NCBI RefSeq assembly: GCF_024679095.1
Contig: NW_026110806.1
Coordinates: 469,501 to 533,500, forward strand
Reading direction: 5' to 3'
DNA length: 64,000 bases
Origin: Eriocheir sinensis
Taxonomy: Eukaryota > Arthropoda > Malacostraca > Decapoda > Varunidae
Shown: positions 1 to 18,155 of the stretch, in pieces
Layout: the number at the start of each line of letters is the position of its first letter
How positions within the stretch are numbered: position 1 is the first letter of the stretch
Notes under the pieces: generated by a model
The model's database searches: none
What the model saw: only the letters and a program-made list of their open reading frames with translations
What the model was told of the DNA's origin: nothing
Program-made: the position numbers and the translations under genes

Positions 1-2315
<2,315 letters not shown>

Positions 2316-2325
<10 letters not shown>

Positions 2326-2341
2326 TGTGTATTTTGTATAT
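2316..2341. other. Palindromic orientation switch, type 2
   Basis: A-rich monomers meet T-rich monomers head to head through an almost perfect palindrome centred on ACATGTGT. The same junction is present at about 45,805 and 51,095, so it is inherited with its block and is not a one-off event. Confidence 0.85.
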
Positions 2342-3760
2342 TTATTTTCATACAAATTGAAATTATTTTTGTTTATTTTTTTATATATTTTCATACAAAT
2401 TTTCGTTATTTAATGTGTATTTTGTATATTTATTTTTTTCTACAAATATACGTTCTTTTATCTGAATTTTGTTTATTGAATTTGAAACGAATTTACCTTA
2501 TTTTGTATATCTATTTTCATACAAATTAAAATACTTCTGTGTATTTTTGTATATAGTTTTATATAAATTTACGTTATTTTATGTGTATTTTGTATATTTA
2601 TATTTATACAAATACACATTCTTTTATTGGTATTTTGTATATTTATTTTGATACGAATTTACATTATTTTATGTGTATTTTGTATACATTTTTTTGTACG
2701 TATTTACTTCATTTTATGTGTATTTTGTATATATATTTTTATAGAAATCTACGTTATTTTATGTGTATCGTATATATATTTTGAAACAAATTTACATTGT
2801 TTTATATGTATTTTGCATATCTATTTCAATACAAATTTACCTTATTGTGTTTTTTGTATATTTATTTTAATACAAATTTAATTTTTTGATGTGTATTTTG
2901 GTATATATATTTTTATAAATAAAAAAAATGCGTTATTTTATGGGTATTTTTATAAATATTTTGATACAAATCTACATTATTTTATGTATTTTGTATATAC
3001 ATTTCAATTCAAATTTAGCTTATTTTATCTGTATTTTGTATATCTATTTTCATACGAATTTAATTACTTCTGTGTATATTTGTATATAGTTTTATACAGA
3101 TTTACGTTATTTTATGTGTATTTTGTATATTTATATTTATATAAATACACATTCTTTTATTGGTATTTTGTTTATTTATTTTGATACGAATTTACATTAT
3201 TTTATGTGTATTTTGTATACATTTTCTTCTACGTATTTACTTCATTTTATGTGTATTTTGTATATATATTTTTATACAAATATTCGTTATTTTATGTGTA
3301 TTCGTATATATATTTTGAAACAAATTTACATTGTTTTATATGTATTTTGCATATCTATTTCAATACAGATTTACCTTATTGTATGTGTATTTTGTATATT
3401 TATTTTATTACAAATTAATTTTTTCATGTGTATTTTGGTATATATATTTTTATAAAAAATGCGTTATTTAATGGGTATTTTGCATCTTTATTTTCATACA
3501 AATTTACATTGTTTTATTAATATTCTGTGTATTTATTTTGATACGATTTTGCATTATTCTATTTGTGTTTTGTATATATTTTTTTATACATATTTACATT
3601 ATTTAATGTGTATTTTGTATATTTTAAAACAAATTTACGTTATTTTATGCGCATCTGTTAAAATATTTTGATACAAATTTACATTATTTTATGTATTTTG
3701 TATATATATTTCAATACAAATTTAGTTTATTTTATGTATATTTTGTATATCTATTTTCAT
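2326..3760 (-). repeat. Satellite block, T-rich strand on top
   Basis: The same satellite in reverse orientation (TATGTGTATTTTGTATAT words). It flips back to A-rich on top at 3,760, where CTATTTTCAT abuts TTGTATCAAA. The whole block recurs at 51,095-52,526. Its first 620 bp also recurs at 45,805-46,420. Confidence 0.93.
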
Positions 3761-6700
3761 TTGTATCAAAATAAATAAACAAAATAGCAATAAAATAATG
3801 TAAATTTGTATGAGAAAACATATACAAATACACATAAAATAACGCAAATTTCTAAAAAAATATATGTACAAAAATGCACATAAAATAAAGTAAATTTGCA
3901 AATTTGTATTGAAATAGATATGCAAAATACATATAAAACAAAATAAATTTGTTTCAAAATATATATACGAATACATAAAATAACGTAGATTTCTATAAAA
4001 ATATATACAAAATACACATAAAATGAAGTAAATACGTATAAAAAAATGAATACAAAAAATACATAAAAATCGTATCAAAATAAATAAACAAAATACCAGT
4101 AAAAGAATGTGTATTTGTAAAAATATAAATATACAAAATACACATAAAATATCGTAAATTTGTATAAAACTATATACAAAAATACACAGAAGTAATTAAA
4201 TTTGTATGAAAATATATATATAAAATACAGCTAAAATAAGCTAAATTTGAATTGAAATGTACATAAAAAATACATAAAATAATGTAAATCTGTATCAAAA
4301 TATTTATACAAATACATATAATAACGTAGATTTGTTTAAAAATATATAAACAAAATACACATTAAGTAATGTAAATACGTATAAAAAATATGTACAAAAT
4401 ACACATATAATCATGTAATTCGTATCAAAATAAATAAACAAAATAGCAATAAAATAATGTAAATTTGTATGAGAAAACATATACAAATAACGCAAATTTC
4501 TATAAAAATATATGTACAAAAATGCACATAAAAAAAGTAAATTTGCAAAAAAATATATATACAAAACACACACTAAATAATGTAAATGCGTACATAAAAT
4601 AACCTAAATTTGTATAAAACTATATACAAAAATACACAAAAATAATTTAAATTTGTTTGAAAAGAAATATACAAAATACACATAAAATTAGGTAAATTTG
4701 TATTGAAATACATATACAAAATACACATCAAATAATGTAAATTTGAATGAAAATATATAAACAAATACACTTAAAATAACGTAAATTTGTATAAAATATA
4801 TATGCAAGATACACATTAAATAATGTAAATATGTATAAAAAATATATATACAAAAAACAAATAGAATAATGTAAAATCGTATCAAAATAAATACACAGAA
4901 TATCAATAAAATAATGTAAATTTGTATGAAAATAAAGATACAAAATTCCCAAAAATTATCGATTTTTTTATAAAATTATATTTACCAAAATACACATAAA
5001 ATATTTAAATTTGTATTGAAATAAATATACAAAATGCATATACAGTAAGGTAAATTTGTATTGAAAGAGATATTCAAAAATACATATAAAACAATGTAAA
5101 TTTGTTTCAAAATATATTTACGAATACACATAAAATAAAGTAGATTTCTATAGAAATATATATACAAAATACATATGAAATTATGTAAATACGTATAAAA
5201 ATATATATACAAAATACATATCAAATAATGTAAATTCGTGTCAAAATAAATAAACAAAATATCATGAAAAGAATGTGTATTTGTATGAAAATAGATAATA
5301 GATAATAAATTTGTATAAAATATATATGCAAGATACACATTAAATAATGTAAATATGTATAAAAAAGTATATACAAAAAAAATAGAATAATGTAACATCG
5401 TATCAAAATAAATACACCGAATATTAATAAAATAATGTAAATTTGTATGAAAATAAAGATGCAAAATTCCCATAAAATAGCGCATTTCTTATAAAAATAT
5501 ATATACCAAAATACACATAAAATATTTAAATTTGCATTGAAATAAATATACAAAATGCACATACAATAAGGTAAATTTGTATTGAAAGAGATATGCAAAA
5601 ATACATATAAAACAATGTAAATTTGTTTCAAAATATATATGCGAATACAAATAAAAAAACGTAGATTTCTATAAAAATATATATACAAAATACACATAAA
5701 ATAAGGTAAATACGTATAAAAAAATGTATACAAAATACACATAAAATAATGTAATTTCGAATTAAAATAAATGTAAATTTGAATGAAAATATAAAAACAA
5801 ATACACTTAAAATAACGTAAATTTGTATAAAATATATATGCAAGATACACATTAAATAATGTAAATGTGTATAAAAAAATATATACAAAAAACAAATAGA
5901 ATAATGTAAAATCGTATCAAAATAAATACACAGAATATCAATAAAATAATGTAAATTTGTATGAAAATAAGGATGCAAAATTACCAAAAATTATCGCATT
6001 TTTTATAAAATATATATACCAAAATACACATAAAATATTTAAATTTGTATTGAAATAAATATACAAAATGCATATACAGTAAGGTAAATTTGTATTAAAA
6101 GAGATATTCAAAAATACATATAAAACAATGTAAATTTGTTTCAAAATATATATACGAATACACATAAAATAAAGTAGATTTCTATAGAAATATATATACA
6201 AAATACATATGAAATTATGTAAATACGTATAAAAATATATATACAAAATACATATCAAATAATGTAAATTCGTGTCAAAATAAATAAACAAAATATCATG
6301 AAAAGAATGTGTATTTGTATAAAAATAGATAATAGATAATAAATTTGTATAAAATATATATGCAAGATACTCATTAAATAATGTAAATATGTATAAAAAA
6401 GTATATACAAAAAACAAATAGAATAATGTAAATTCGTATCAAAATAAATACACCGAATATTAATAAAATAATGTAAATTTGTATGAAAATAAAGATGCAA
6501 AATTCCCATAAAATAGCGCATTTCTTATAAAAATATATATACCAAAATACACATAAAATATTTATATTTGTATTGAAATAAATATACAAAATGCACATAC
6601 AATAAGGTAGATTTGTATTGAAAGAGATATGCAAAAATACATATAAAACAATGTAAATTTGTTTCAAAATATATATACGAATACAAATAAAAAAACGTAG

Positions 6701-7379
6701 ATTTCTATAAAAATATATATACAAAATACACATAAAATTAAGTAAATACGTATAAAAATATGTGTATTTGTAAAAATATAAATATACAAAATACACATAA
6801 AATATCGTAAATTTGTATAAAACTATATACAAAAATACACAGAAGTAATTAAATTTGTATGAGAATATATATACAAAATACAGCTAAAATAAGCTAAATT
6901 TGAATTGAAATGTACATACAAAATACATAAAATAATGTAAATCTGTATCAAAATATTTATACAAATACATATAATAACGTAGATTTGTTTAAAAATATAT
7001 AAACAAAATCCACATTAAGTAATGTAAATACGTATAAAAAATATGTACAAAATACACATATATTCATGTAATTCGTATCAAAATAAATAAACAAAATAGC
7101 AATAAAATAATGTAAATTTGTATGAGAAAACATATACAAATAACGCAAATTTCTATAAAAATATATGTACAAAAATGCACATAAAATAAAGTAAATTTGC
7201 AAAAAAATATATATACAAAACACACACTAAATAATGTAAATGCGTACATAAAATAACCTAAATTTGTATAAAACTATATACAAAAATACACAAAAATAAT
7301 TTAAATTTGTGTGAAAAGAAATATACAAAATACACATAAAATTAGGTAAATTTCTATTGAAATACATATACAAAATACA

Positions 7380-10185
7380 CATAAAATAATATAAATTTGA
7401 ATAAAAATATATAAACAAATACACTTAAAATAACGAAAATTTGTATGAAATATATATAGAAAATACACATTAAATAATGTAAATATGTATAAAAAAAATA
7501 TACAAAACACAAATAGAATAATGTAAAATAGTATCAAAATAAATACACAGAATATTAATAAAATAATGTAAATTTGTATGAAAATAAAGATGCAAAATAC
7601 CCATAAAACAACGCATTTTTTATGAAAATATATATACCAAAATGCACATAAAATATTTAAATTTGTATTACAATAAATATACAAAATGCACATACAATAA
7701 GGTAAATTTGTATTGAAATAGATATGCAAAATACATATAAAACAATGTAAATTTGTTTCAAAATATACATACGAATACACATAAAAAACGTAGATTTCTA
7801 TAAAATATATATACAAAATACACATAAAAAGAAGTAAATACGTATAAACAAATGTATACAAAATACACATAAAATAATGTAAATTCGTATCAAAATAAAT
7901 AAACAAAATACCAATAAAAGAATGTGTATTTGTATAAATATAAATATAAAAAATACACATAAAATAACGTAAATTTGTATTAAACTATATACAAAAATAC
8001 AAAGAAGTAATTAAATTTGTATGAAAATATATATACAAAATAAAAATAAAATAAGCTAAATTTGAATTGAAATGTATATACAAAAAAACATAAAATAATG
8101 TAAATTTGTATCAAAATATTTACACAAATACACATTTAATAACGTTAATTTGTTTAAAAATATATAAACAAAATACACATTAAATAATGTAAACACGTAT
8201 AAAAAACATGTACAAAATACACATATAATCATGTAATTCGTATCAAAATAAATAAACAAAATAGCAATAAAATAATAATAATAATAATAAATGGTCTATT
8301 CATTTGTAGGAAGCCATTAAATAATGTAAACTCGCGTCAAAATAAATAAGCAAAATATCAATAAAAGAATGTGTATTTGTATGAAACTAGATATAGAAAA
8401 TACACATAAAATAACCTAAATTTGTATAAAACTATATACAAAAAAACACAAAAATAATTTAAATTTGTATGAAAATAAATATACAAAATACACATAAAAT
8501 TAGGTAAATTTGTATTGAAATACATATACAAAATACATTTAAAATAATGTAAATTTGAATGAAATTATATAAAGAAATACACTTAAAATAACGTAAATTT
8601 GTATAAAATATATATAAAAAATACACATTAAATAATGAAAATATGTATAAAAAAATATATACAAAACACAAATAGTATAATATAAAATCGTATCAAAATA
8701 TATACACAGAATATTAATAAAATAATGTAAATTTGTATGAAAACTAAGATGCAAAATACCTATAAAATAACGCATTTTTATTAAATCATATATACCAAAA
8801 TACACATAAAATATTTGAATTTGTATTAAAATAAATATACAAAATGCACATACAATAAGGTAAATTTGTATTGAAATAGATATGCAAAATACATATAAAA
8901 CAATGTAAATTTGTTTCAAAATATATATACGAATACACATATAATAACGTAGATATCTATAAAAATATATATACTAAATGCACATAAAATTAAGTAAATA
9001 CGAATAGAAAAAGTACACAAAATACACATAAAATAATGTAAATTCGTATAAATATAAATAAACAAAATACCAATAAAAGAATGTGTATTTGTATAAATAT
9101 AAATATACAAAATGCACATAAAATAACGTAAATTTGTATAAAACTATATACAAAAATACTCAGAAGTAATTAAATTTGTATGAAAATAGATATACAAAAT
9201 ACACACAAAATAAGCTAAATTTGAATTGAAATACATATACAAAATATATAAAATAAAGTAAATTTGTTTCAAAATATTTTTAACAAATACACATATAATA
9301 ACGTAAATTTGTATAAAAATATATAAAACAAAATACACATTAAGAAATATAAATACGTATACAAAAAATATGTACAAAATACACAAATAATCAAGTCATT
9401 CGTATCAAAATAAATAAACAAAAAACTAATTAAATAATGTCAATTTGTATGAGAAAACATATACAAAATACACATAAAATAACGCAAATTTCTATAAAAA
9501 TATATGTACAAAAATGCACAAAATTAATTTGCATAAAAAATATATATACAAAACACACATTAGATAATGTAAATGAGTATAAAAATATGTATACAAAATA
9601 CCTATGAAATATTCTAAATTCGTATCGAGTTAAATTAAGAAAATAACAATAAATTAATGTAATTTTGGATGAAAATATATATAGAAAACACACATAAAAT
9701 AACCTAAATACAAATAGAAATAAACACATTAAATAATTTAAAATTGAATGAAATAAATATACAAAATAAACATAAAATAAGGTAAATTTGTAATAAAATA
9801 TATGTAAAAATACACATAAAATAATATAAATTTGTATGAAAATATATATACAAATACACATAAAATAACATGAATTTGTATAAAATTTGTTTCAAAATAT
9901 ATACGAATACACACAATAAAATAACGTAAATTTTTATGAAAATGTATATATAAAATACACATAAAATAATTTAAATACGTAGAAAAATATATATACAAAA
10001 TACGCATAAAATAATGTAAACTCGTAACAAAATAAATACACAAAATTCCAATAAAAGAATGTATATTTGTAGGAAAGTATATATACAAAAAACAAATAAA
10101 ATAACTAAAATTTGTATAAAAATATATACAAAAAATACACAAAAATAATTTAAATTTGTTTGAAAATAGATATGCAAAATACACA
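7380..10185 (+). repeat. Direct duplication of about 2.8 kb, copy 1
   Basis: Matches 30,600-33,408 at an offset of 23,216-23,227, including the (TAA)n marker and the rare monomer with GTATCGAGTTAAATTAAG. Similarity is lower at the left end. Confidence 0.85.
8271..8315 (+). repeat. (TAA)n microsatellite plus 25-bp non-satellite insert
   Basis: About seven ATA/TAA units are followed by a 25-base segment at 8,291-8,315 (it begins ATGGTCTATTCATTTG and ends AAGCC) that does not fit the satellite monomer. The same combination is at 31,488-31,541 and 57,030-57,075. It may be the tail of a tiny retroelement remnant. It is useful as a landmark for aligning block copies. Confidence 0.8.
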
Positions 10186-10340
10186 TAAAGTTAGGCATAT
10201 TTGTATTGAAATACATATACAAAACTCACATAAAATAATGTAAATTTGTATAAAAATATATATACAAATACACATAAAATAACGTAAATTTGGATAAAAT
10301 ATATATATACAAAATATACATTAAATATTTTAAATATGTA

Positions 10341-10370
10341 TAAAAATATATTATATCATATATATTTTTA
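10341..10370. other. Palindromic orientation switch, type 1
   Basis: TAAAAATATA, a TATA-rich centre and TATATTTTTA form an inverted repeat joining A-rich to T-rich orientation. Related junctions lie at about 26,968, 35,860, 37,370, 59,113 and 60,722, some in the opposite sense. Confidence 0.8.
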
Positions 10371-11149
10371 TTGACATTTGCGTTATTTATGTGTATTTTG
10401 TATATGTTTCTCATAGAAATTTACATTATTTTATTGGTATTTTGTCTATTTATTTTGATACGAATTACATGATTGTTTGTGTATTTTGTACATTTTTTTA
10501 TACGTATTTACATTATTTAATGTGTATTTTGTTTATATATTTTTTTACAAATTTACGTTATTATATGTGTATTTTTATAAGTATTTTGATAAAAATTTAC
10601 ATTATTTTATGTATTTTGTATATATTTCAATTCAAATTTAGCTTATTTTATGTGTATTTTGTATATCTATTTAATACAAATTTAATTACTTTTATGTATT
10701 TTTGTACATAGTTTTATATAAATTTACGTTATTTTATGTGTATTTTGTATATTTATATTTATACAAACACACATTCTTTTATTAGTATTTTGTTTATTTA
10801 TTATGATACGAGTTTACATTATTTTATGTGTATTTTGTATACATTTTTTTATACGTATTTACTTAATTATATGTGTATTTTGTATATATATTTTAATAGA
10901 AATCTCCGTTATTTTAGGTGTATTCCTTTATATATTTTGAAACAAATTTACATTGTTTTATATGTATTTTGCGTATCTATTTCAATACAAATTTACCTTA
11001 TTGTATGTGCATTTTGTATACTTATTTTAATACAAAATCAGATATTTTATGTGTTTTCGTATATATATTTTTATAAAAAATGCGTTATTTTATGCGTATT
11101 TTGCATCTTAATTTTCATACAAATTTTCATTATTTTATTAATATTTCCA
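10355..11149 (-). repeat. Satellite block, T-rich strand on top
   Basis: Reversed satellite monomers between the type-1 palindromic switch and a switch at 11,149 (ATATTTCCAT to TAGAATACAC). It recurs at 59,113-59,853, where it has many small deletions. Its beginning matches 37,370-37,690 in the same orientation. Confidence 0.92.
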
Positions 11150-14100
11150 TTAGAATACACATGAAATGTTGTAAATACGTATAAAAATATATATACAAAA
11201 TACACATTAAATAATTTAAACTCGTGTCAAAATAAATAATTAAAATATCAATAAAAGAATGTGTATTTGTATGAAAATATATACAAAATACACATAAAAT
11301 AACGTAAATTTGTATAAAACAATATATAAAAATATGCAAAAATAAGTTAAATTTGTATGAAAATAAATATACAAAATATACATAAAATTAGGTAAATTTG
11401 TAAAGAAATACATATACAAAATACACATAAAATATTGTAAATTTGAATGAAAATATATAAACAAATACACTTAAATTAACATAAATTTGTATAAAATATA
11501 TATAAAAAATATTCATTAAATAATGTAAATATGTATAAAAAATATATATACAAAACACAAATAGAATAATGTAAAATCGTATTAAAATAAATATACAGAA
11601 CATAAATAAAATAATGTAAATTTGTATGAAAATAAAGATGCAAAATACCCATAAAATAACTTATTTTTTATAAATATACAAAATACACATGAAAGGATGT
11701 AAATACGTATAAAAATATATATACAAAATACACATTAAATAATGTAAATTCGCGTCAAAATAAATAAACAAAATGTCAATAAAAGAATGTGTATTTGTAT
11801 GAAAATAAATATACAAAATACACATAAGATAACATAAATTTGTATAAAACTATATACAAAAATACACAAAAATAATTTAAATTTGTATGAAAATAAATAT
11901 ACAAAATACACATAAAATTAGGTAAATTTGTATTGAAATACATATACAAAATACACATAAAATACTGTAAATTTAAATGAAAATACATAAACAAATACAT
12001 TTAAAATAACGTAAATTTCTATATAAAAACAAAACAAAACACAAATAGAATAATGTAAAATCGTATCAAAATAAATACACAGAATATTAATAAAATAATG
12101 TAAATTTGTATGAAAATAAAGAAGCAAAATACCCATAAAATAACGCATTTTTTTAAATATATATACAAAAATACACATAAAAAAATTTATTTGTATTAAA
12201 ATAAATATACAAAATACACATACAATAAGGTAAATCTGTATTGAAATAGATATGCAAAATACATATAAAACAATGTAAATTTGTTTCAAAATATATATAC
12301 GAATACACATAAAATAACGTAGATTTGTATAAAAATATATATACAAAATACACGTAAAATGAAGTAAATACGTATAAAAAAATGTATACAAAATACACAT
12401 AAAATAATGTAAATTCGTATCAAAATAAATAAACAAAATACCAATAAAAGAATGTGTATTTGTATAAATATAAATATACAAAATACACATAAAATAACGT
12501 AAATTTATATAAAACTATATACAAAAATACACAGAAGTAATGAAATTCGTATGAAAATAGATATACAAAATACAGATAAAATAAGCTAAATTTGAATTGA
12601 AATGTATATACAAAATTCATAAAATAATGTAAATTTGTATCAAAATATTTATAAAAATACATATAATAACGTAAATTTGTTTAAAAATATATAAACAAAA
12701 TACACATTAAGTAATGTAAATACGTAAAAAAATATGTACAAAATACACATATAATCATGTAATTCGTATCAAACTAAATAAACAAAATAGCAATAAAATA
12801 ATGTAAATTTGTATGAGAAAACATATACAAATACATATAAGATAACGCTAATTTCTATAAAAATATATGTCCAAAAATGAACGTAAAATAAATTAACTTT
12901 GGATAAAAATATATATACAAAAAACACATTAAATAATGTAAATGCGTACATAAAATAACCTAAATTTGTATAAAACTATATACAAAAATACACAAAAATA
13001 ATTTAAATTTGTATGAAAAGAAATATACAAAATACACATATAATTAGGCTAATTTCTATTGAAATACATATACAAAATACACATAAAATAATGTAAATTT
13101 GAAAGAAAATATATAAACAAATACACATATAATAACGTAAATTTGTATGAAATATATATACAAAATACACATTAAATAATGTAAATATGTATAAAAAAAA
13201 TATATACAAAACACAAATAGAATAATGTAAAATCTTATCAAAATATATACACAGAATATTAATAAAATAATGTAAATTTGTATGAAAATTAAGATTGAAA
13301 ATACCTATAAAATAACGCATTTTTTATAAAATTATTGATACCAAAATACACATAAAATATTTGAATTTGTATCAAAATAAATATACAAAATGCACATACA
13401 ATAAGGTAAATTTGTATTGAAATAGATATGCAAAATACATATAAAATAATGTAAATTTGTTTCAAAATATATATGCGAATACACATAAAATAACGTAGAT
13501 TTCTATAAAAATACATATACAAAATACACATAAAATTAAGTAAATACGTATAAAAAAATGTATACAAAATACACACAAAATAATGTAAATTCGTATAAAT
13601 ATAAATAAACAATATAGCAATAAAAGAATGTGTATTTGTATAAATATAAATATATAAAATACACATAAAATAACGTAAATTTATATAAAACTATATACAT
13701 AAAATAACGCAAATTTCTATAAAAATATATGTACAAAAATGAACATAAAATAAATTTGCATAAAAATATATATACAAAACACACATTAGATAATGTAAAT
13801 GAGTATAAAAATATGTATACAAAATACCTATGAAATAATCTAAATTCGTATCGAATTAAATTAAGAAAATACCAATATAATAATGAATTTTGGATGAAAA
13901 TATATATACAAAATACGCATAAAATAACCTAAATACAAATACAAATATACACATAAAATAATTTAAAATTGAATGAAATAAATATACAAAATAAAATAAA
14001 CATAAAATAAGGTAAATTTGTAATAAAATATATGAAAAAATACATATAAAATAATATAAATTTGTATGAAAATATATATACATATACACATTAAATAACA

Positions 14101-17100
14101 TGAATTTGTATAAAATTTGTATCAAAATATATACTTATACACACAATAAAATAACGTAATTTTTTTATGAAAATGTATATACAAAATACACATAAAATAA
14201 TTTAAATACGTAGAAAAATATATATACAAAAAACACATAAAATAATGTAAATATGTATGAAAATAAATAAACAAATCCACATAAAATAAAGTAAATTTGG
14301 ATAAAATATATATACAAAATGAACATTAAATAATGTAAATATGTATAAAAAAATATATACAAAAAACACATAGAATAATGTTAAATCGTATCAAAATAAA
14401 TAAAGAGAATATCAATAAAATAATGTAAATTTGTATGAAAATAAAGATGCAAAATATCCATATAATAACGCATATTTGCATAAAAATATATATACAAAAA
14501 TACATATAAAATAATTAAATTTGTATTAAAATAAATATACAAAATGCACGTACAATAAAGTAAATTTGTATTGAAATAGATATGCAAAATACACATTAAT
14601 AATGTAAATTTGTATCAAAATATATATACGAATACTCATAAAATAGAGTAAATTTCTATGAAAATATACATACAAAATAGATATACAAAATACACATATA
14701 ACTAGTTAAATTTGTATATAAATACATGTACAAAAAACACATAATATAATGTAGATTTGTATGAAATGAAAACAAATACATTTTATATAAAATATATATA
14801 CAAAATACACATAGAATAATGTAAAAACATATCAAAATAAATACACAGAATATCAATAAAATAATGTAAATTTGTATGAAAATAAAGATGCAAAATACCC
14901 ATAAAATAAAGCATATTTTTATAAAAATACATATACAAAAATACACATAGATTAATCAAATAATGTAAATTTGAATGAAAATATATAAACAAATACACTT
15001 AAATTAACATAAATTTGTATAAAATATATATAAAAAATACTCATTAAATAATGTAAATATGTATAAAAAATATATATACAAAACACAAATAGAATAATGT
15101 AAAATTGTATTAAAATAAATATACAGAATGTAAATAAAATAATGTAAATTTGTATGAAAATAAAGATGCAAAATACCCATAAAATAAAGCATTTTTTATA
15201 AATATACAAAATACACATGAAAGGATGTAAATACGTATAAAAATATATATACAAAATACACATTAAATAATGTAAATTCGCTTCAAAATAAATAAACAAA
15301 ATGTCAATAAAAGAATGTGTATTTGTATGAAAATAAATATACAAAATACACATAAGATAACATAAATTTGTATAAAACTATATACAAAAATACACAAAAA
15401 TAATTTAAATTTGTATGAAAATAAATATACAAAATACACATAAAATTAGGTAGATTTGTATTGAAATACATATACAAAATACACATAAAATACTGTAAAT
15501 TTGAATGAAAATACATAAACAAATACACTTAAAATAACGTAAATTTGTATAAAAAAATATATACAAAACACAAATAGAATAATGTAAAATCGTATCAAAA
15601 TAAATACACAGAATATTAATAAAATAATGTAAATTTGTATGAAAATAAAGAAGCAAAATACCCATAAAATAACGCATTTTTTAAAAATATATATACAAAA
15701 ATACACATAAAAAATTTATTTGTATTAAAATAAATATACAAAATACACATACAATAAGGTAAATCTGTATTGAAATAGATATGCAAAATACATATAAAAC
15801 AATGTAAATTTGTTTCAAAATATATATACGAATACACATAAAATAACGTAGATTTCTATAAAATATATATACAAAATACACATAAAATGAAGTAAATACG
15901 TATAAAAAATGTATACAAAATACACATAAAATAATGTAAATTCGAATCAAAATAAATAAACAAAATACCAATAAAAGAATGTGTATTTGTATAAATATAA
16001 ATATACAAAATACACATAAAATAACGTAAATTTATATAAAACTATATACAAAAATACACAGAAGTAATTAAATTTGTATGAAAATATATACAAAATACAC
16101 ACAAAATAAGCTAAATTTGAATTGAAATATATATATACAATATACACGAAATAAAGTAAATTTGTATCAAAATATTTATACAAATACACATATAATAACG
16201 TAAATTTGTATGAAAATATATAAACAAAATACACATTAAATTATGTAAATACGTATAAAAAAATGTGTACAAAATACACATATAATCATGCAATTTGTAT
16301 CAAAATAAATAAACAAAATACCAATAAAATAATATAAATTTGTATGAGAAAACGTGTATAAATATAAATGTACAAAATACACATACAAAATAAACATAAA
16401 ATAAGGTAAATTTGTAATGAAATATATGTACAAAATACACATAAAATAATGTAAATTTATATGAAAATATATATACAAATACACATAAAATACCATGAAT
16501 TTGTATAAAATTATATATTCAAAATAAATATTAAATAATGTAAATGCGTATAAAAATATATATAATAAGTACATATAAAATAATGTAAATTCGAATCAAT
16601 ATAAATCAACAAAATACCAATAAAATAATATATATTTGAATGAAAATAGATTTACAAAATACACATAACATAACTAAAATTTGTATTGAAATATATACAA
16701 AAATACATATAAATAATTTGAGTTTGTATGAAAATAGATATTCAAAATACACATAAAACTAGGTCAATTTCTTTTTGAAATATATATACAAAATACCCAT
16801 ATAAAATTGTAAATTTGTGTCAAAATATATAAACAAATACACATAAAATAACGTAAATTTGTATGAAAAATATATACAAAATACACATAGAATAATGTCA
16901 AATCGTATCAAAATGAATGAGCAGAATATCAATAAAATAACGTAAATTTTGTATGAAAATAAAGATGCAAAATACCCATCAAATAAAGCATATTTTTATA
17001 AAAATACATATACAAAAATACACATAGAATAATTAAATTTGTATTAAAATTAATATACAAAATGCATATACAATAAGGTAAATTTGTTTTGAAAAAATAT

Positions 17101-18084
17101 GCAAAATACACATATAAGTGTAAATTTGTTTAAAAATCTATATACGAATACACATAATATAACGTAGATTTCTATAGAAATATATATACAAAATACACAT
17201 GAAATGATGTAAATACGTATAAAAATATATATACAAAATACACATTAAATAATTTAAATTCTCGTCAAAATAAATAAACAAAATATCAATAAAAGAATGT
17301 GTATTTGTATGAAAATAGATATACAAAATACTCATAAAATAACCTAAGTTTGTATAAAACTATATACAAAAATACACAAAAATAATTTAAATTTGTATGA
17401 AAATAAATATACAAAATACACATAAAATTAGGTAAATTTGTATTGAAATACATATACAAAATACACATAATATAATGGAAATTTGAATGAAAATATATAA
17501 ACATATACACTTAAAATAACGTAAATTTGTATCAAATATATATACAAAATACTAATTAAATAATGTAAATATGTATAAAAAAAATATATACAAAACACAA
17601 ATAGAATAATGTAAAATCGTATCAAAATAAATACACAGAATATTAATAAAATAATGTAAATTTGTATGAAAATAAAGATGCAAAATAGCCATAAAATAAC
17701 GCATTTTATATAAAAATATATATACCAAAATACACATAAAATATTAAAATTTGTATTAAAATAAATATAAAAATGCACATACTGTAAGGTAAATTTGTAT
17801 TGAAATAGATATGCAAAATACATATAAAACAATGTAAATTTGTTTCAAAATATATATACGAATACAAATAAAATAACGTTGATTTCTATAAAAATATATT
17901 CAAAATACACATAAAATGAAGTAAATACGTATAAAAAAAATGAATACAAAATACACATAAAAATCGTATCAAAATAAATAAACAAAATACCAGTAAAAGA
18001 ATGTGTATTTGTATAAATATAAATATACAAAATACACATAAAATATCGTAAATTTGTATAAAACTATATACAAAAATACACAGA
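11150..18084 (+). repeat. Satellite block, A-rich strand on top (6.9 kb)
   Basis: The longest single-orientation run in the window. The part 12,041-14,958 recurs at 23,031-25,925. The part 16,862-18,155, across the next switch, recurs inverted at 39,535-40,830. Similarity to the 60-kb copy ends at about 11,845. The clean monomers 12,386-12,430 and 12,431-12,475 (45 bp each) lie here and serve as reference units. Confidence 0.93.
12041..14958 (+). repeat. Direct duplication of about 2.9 kb, copy 1
   Basis: Matches 23,031-25,925 at an offset of about 10,971-10,980. Shared unusual words include GAAATGAAAACAAATACATT at about 14,762 and 25,727. The break after ATAGATTAATCAAA at 14,958 is sharp. 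Confidence 0.85.
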
Positions 18085-18155
18085 ACAAATACACATTCTT
18101 TTATTGGTATTTTGTTTATTTATTTTGTTTCGAATTTACATTATTTTATGTGTAT
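16862..18155 (+). repeat. Long inverted repeat 2, left arm
   Basis: Reverse complement of 39,535-40,830, with paired positions summing to about 57,692. The orientation switch at 18,085 is reproduced in the other arm at 39,609. Confidence 0.85.

Larger units (their letters stand above)
3761..10354 (+). repeat. Satellite block, A-rich strand on top (6.6 kb)
   Basis: Long uniform-orientation array containing internal repeats of multi-monomer units. The string found at 1-210 appears again at about 4,410-4,640 and 7,070-7,290 with small changes. The stretch 4,010-4,620 recurs at 46,471-47,080. It also holds the (TAA)n plus 25-bp marker at 8,271-8,315. No gene is supported. Confidence 0.93.
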
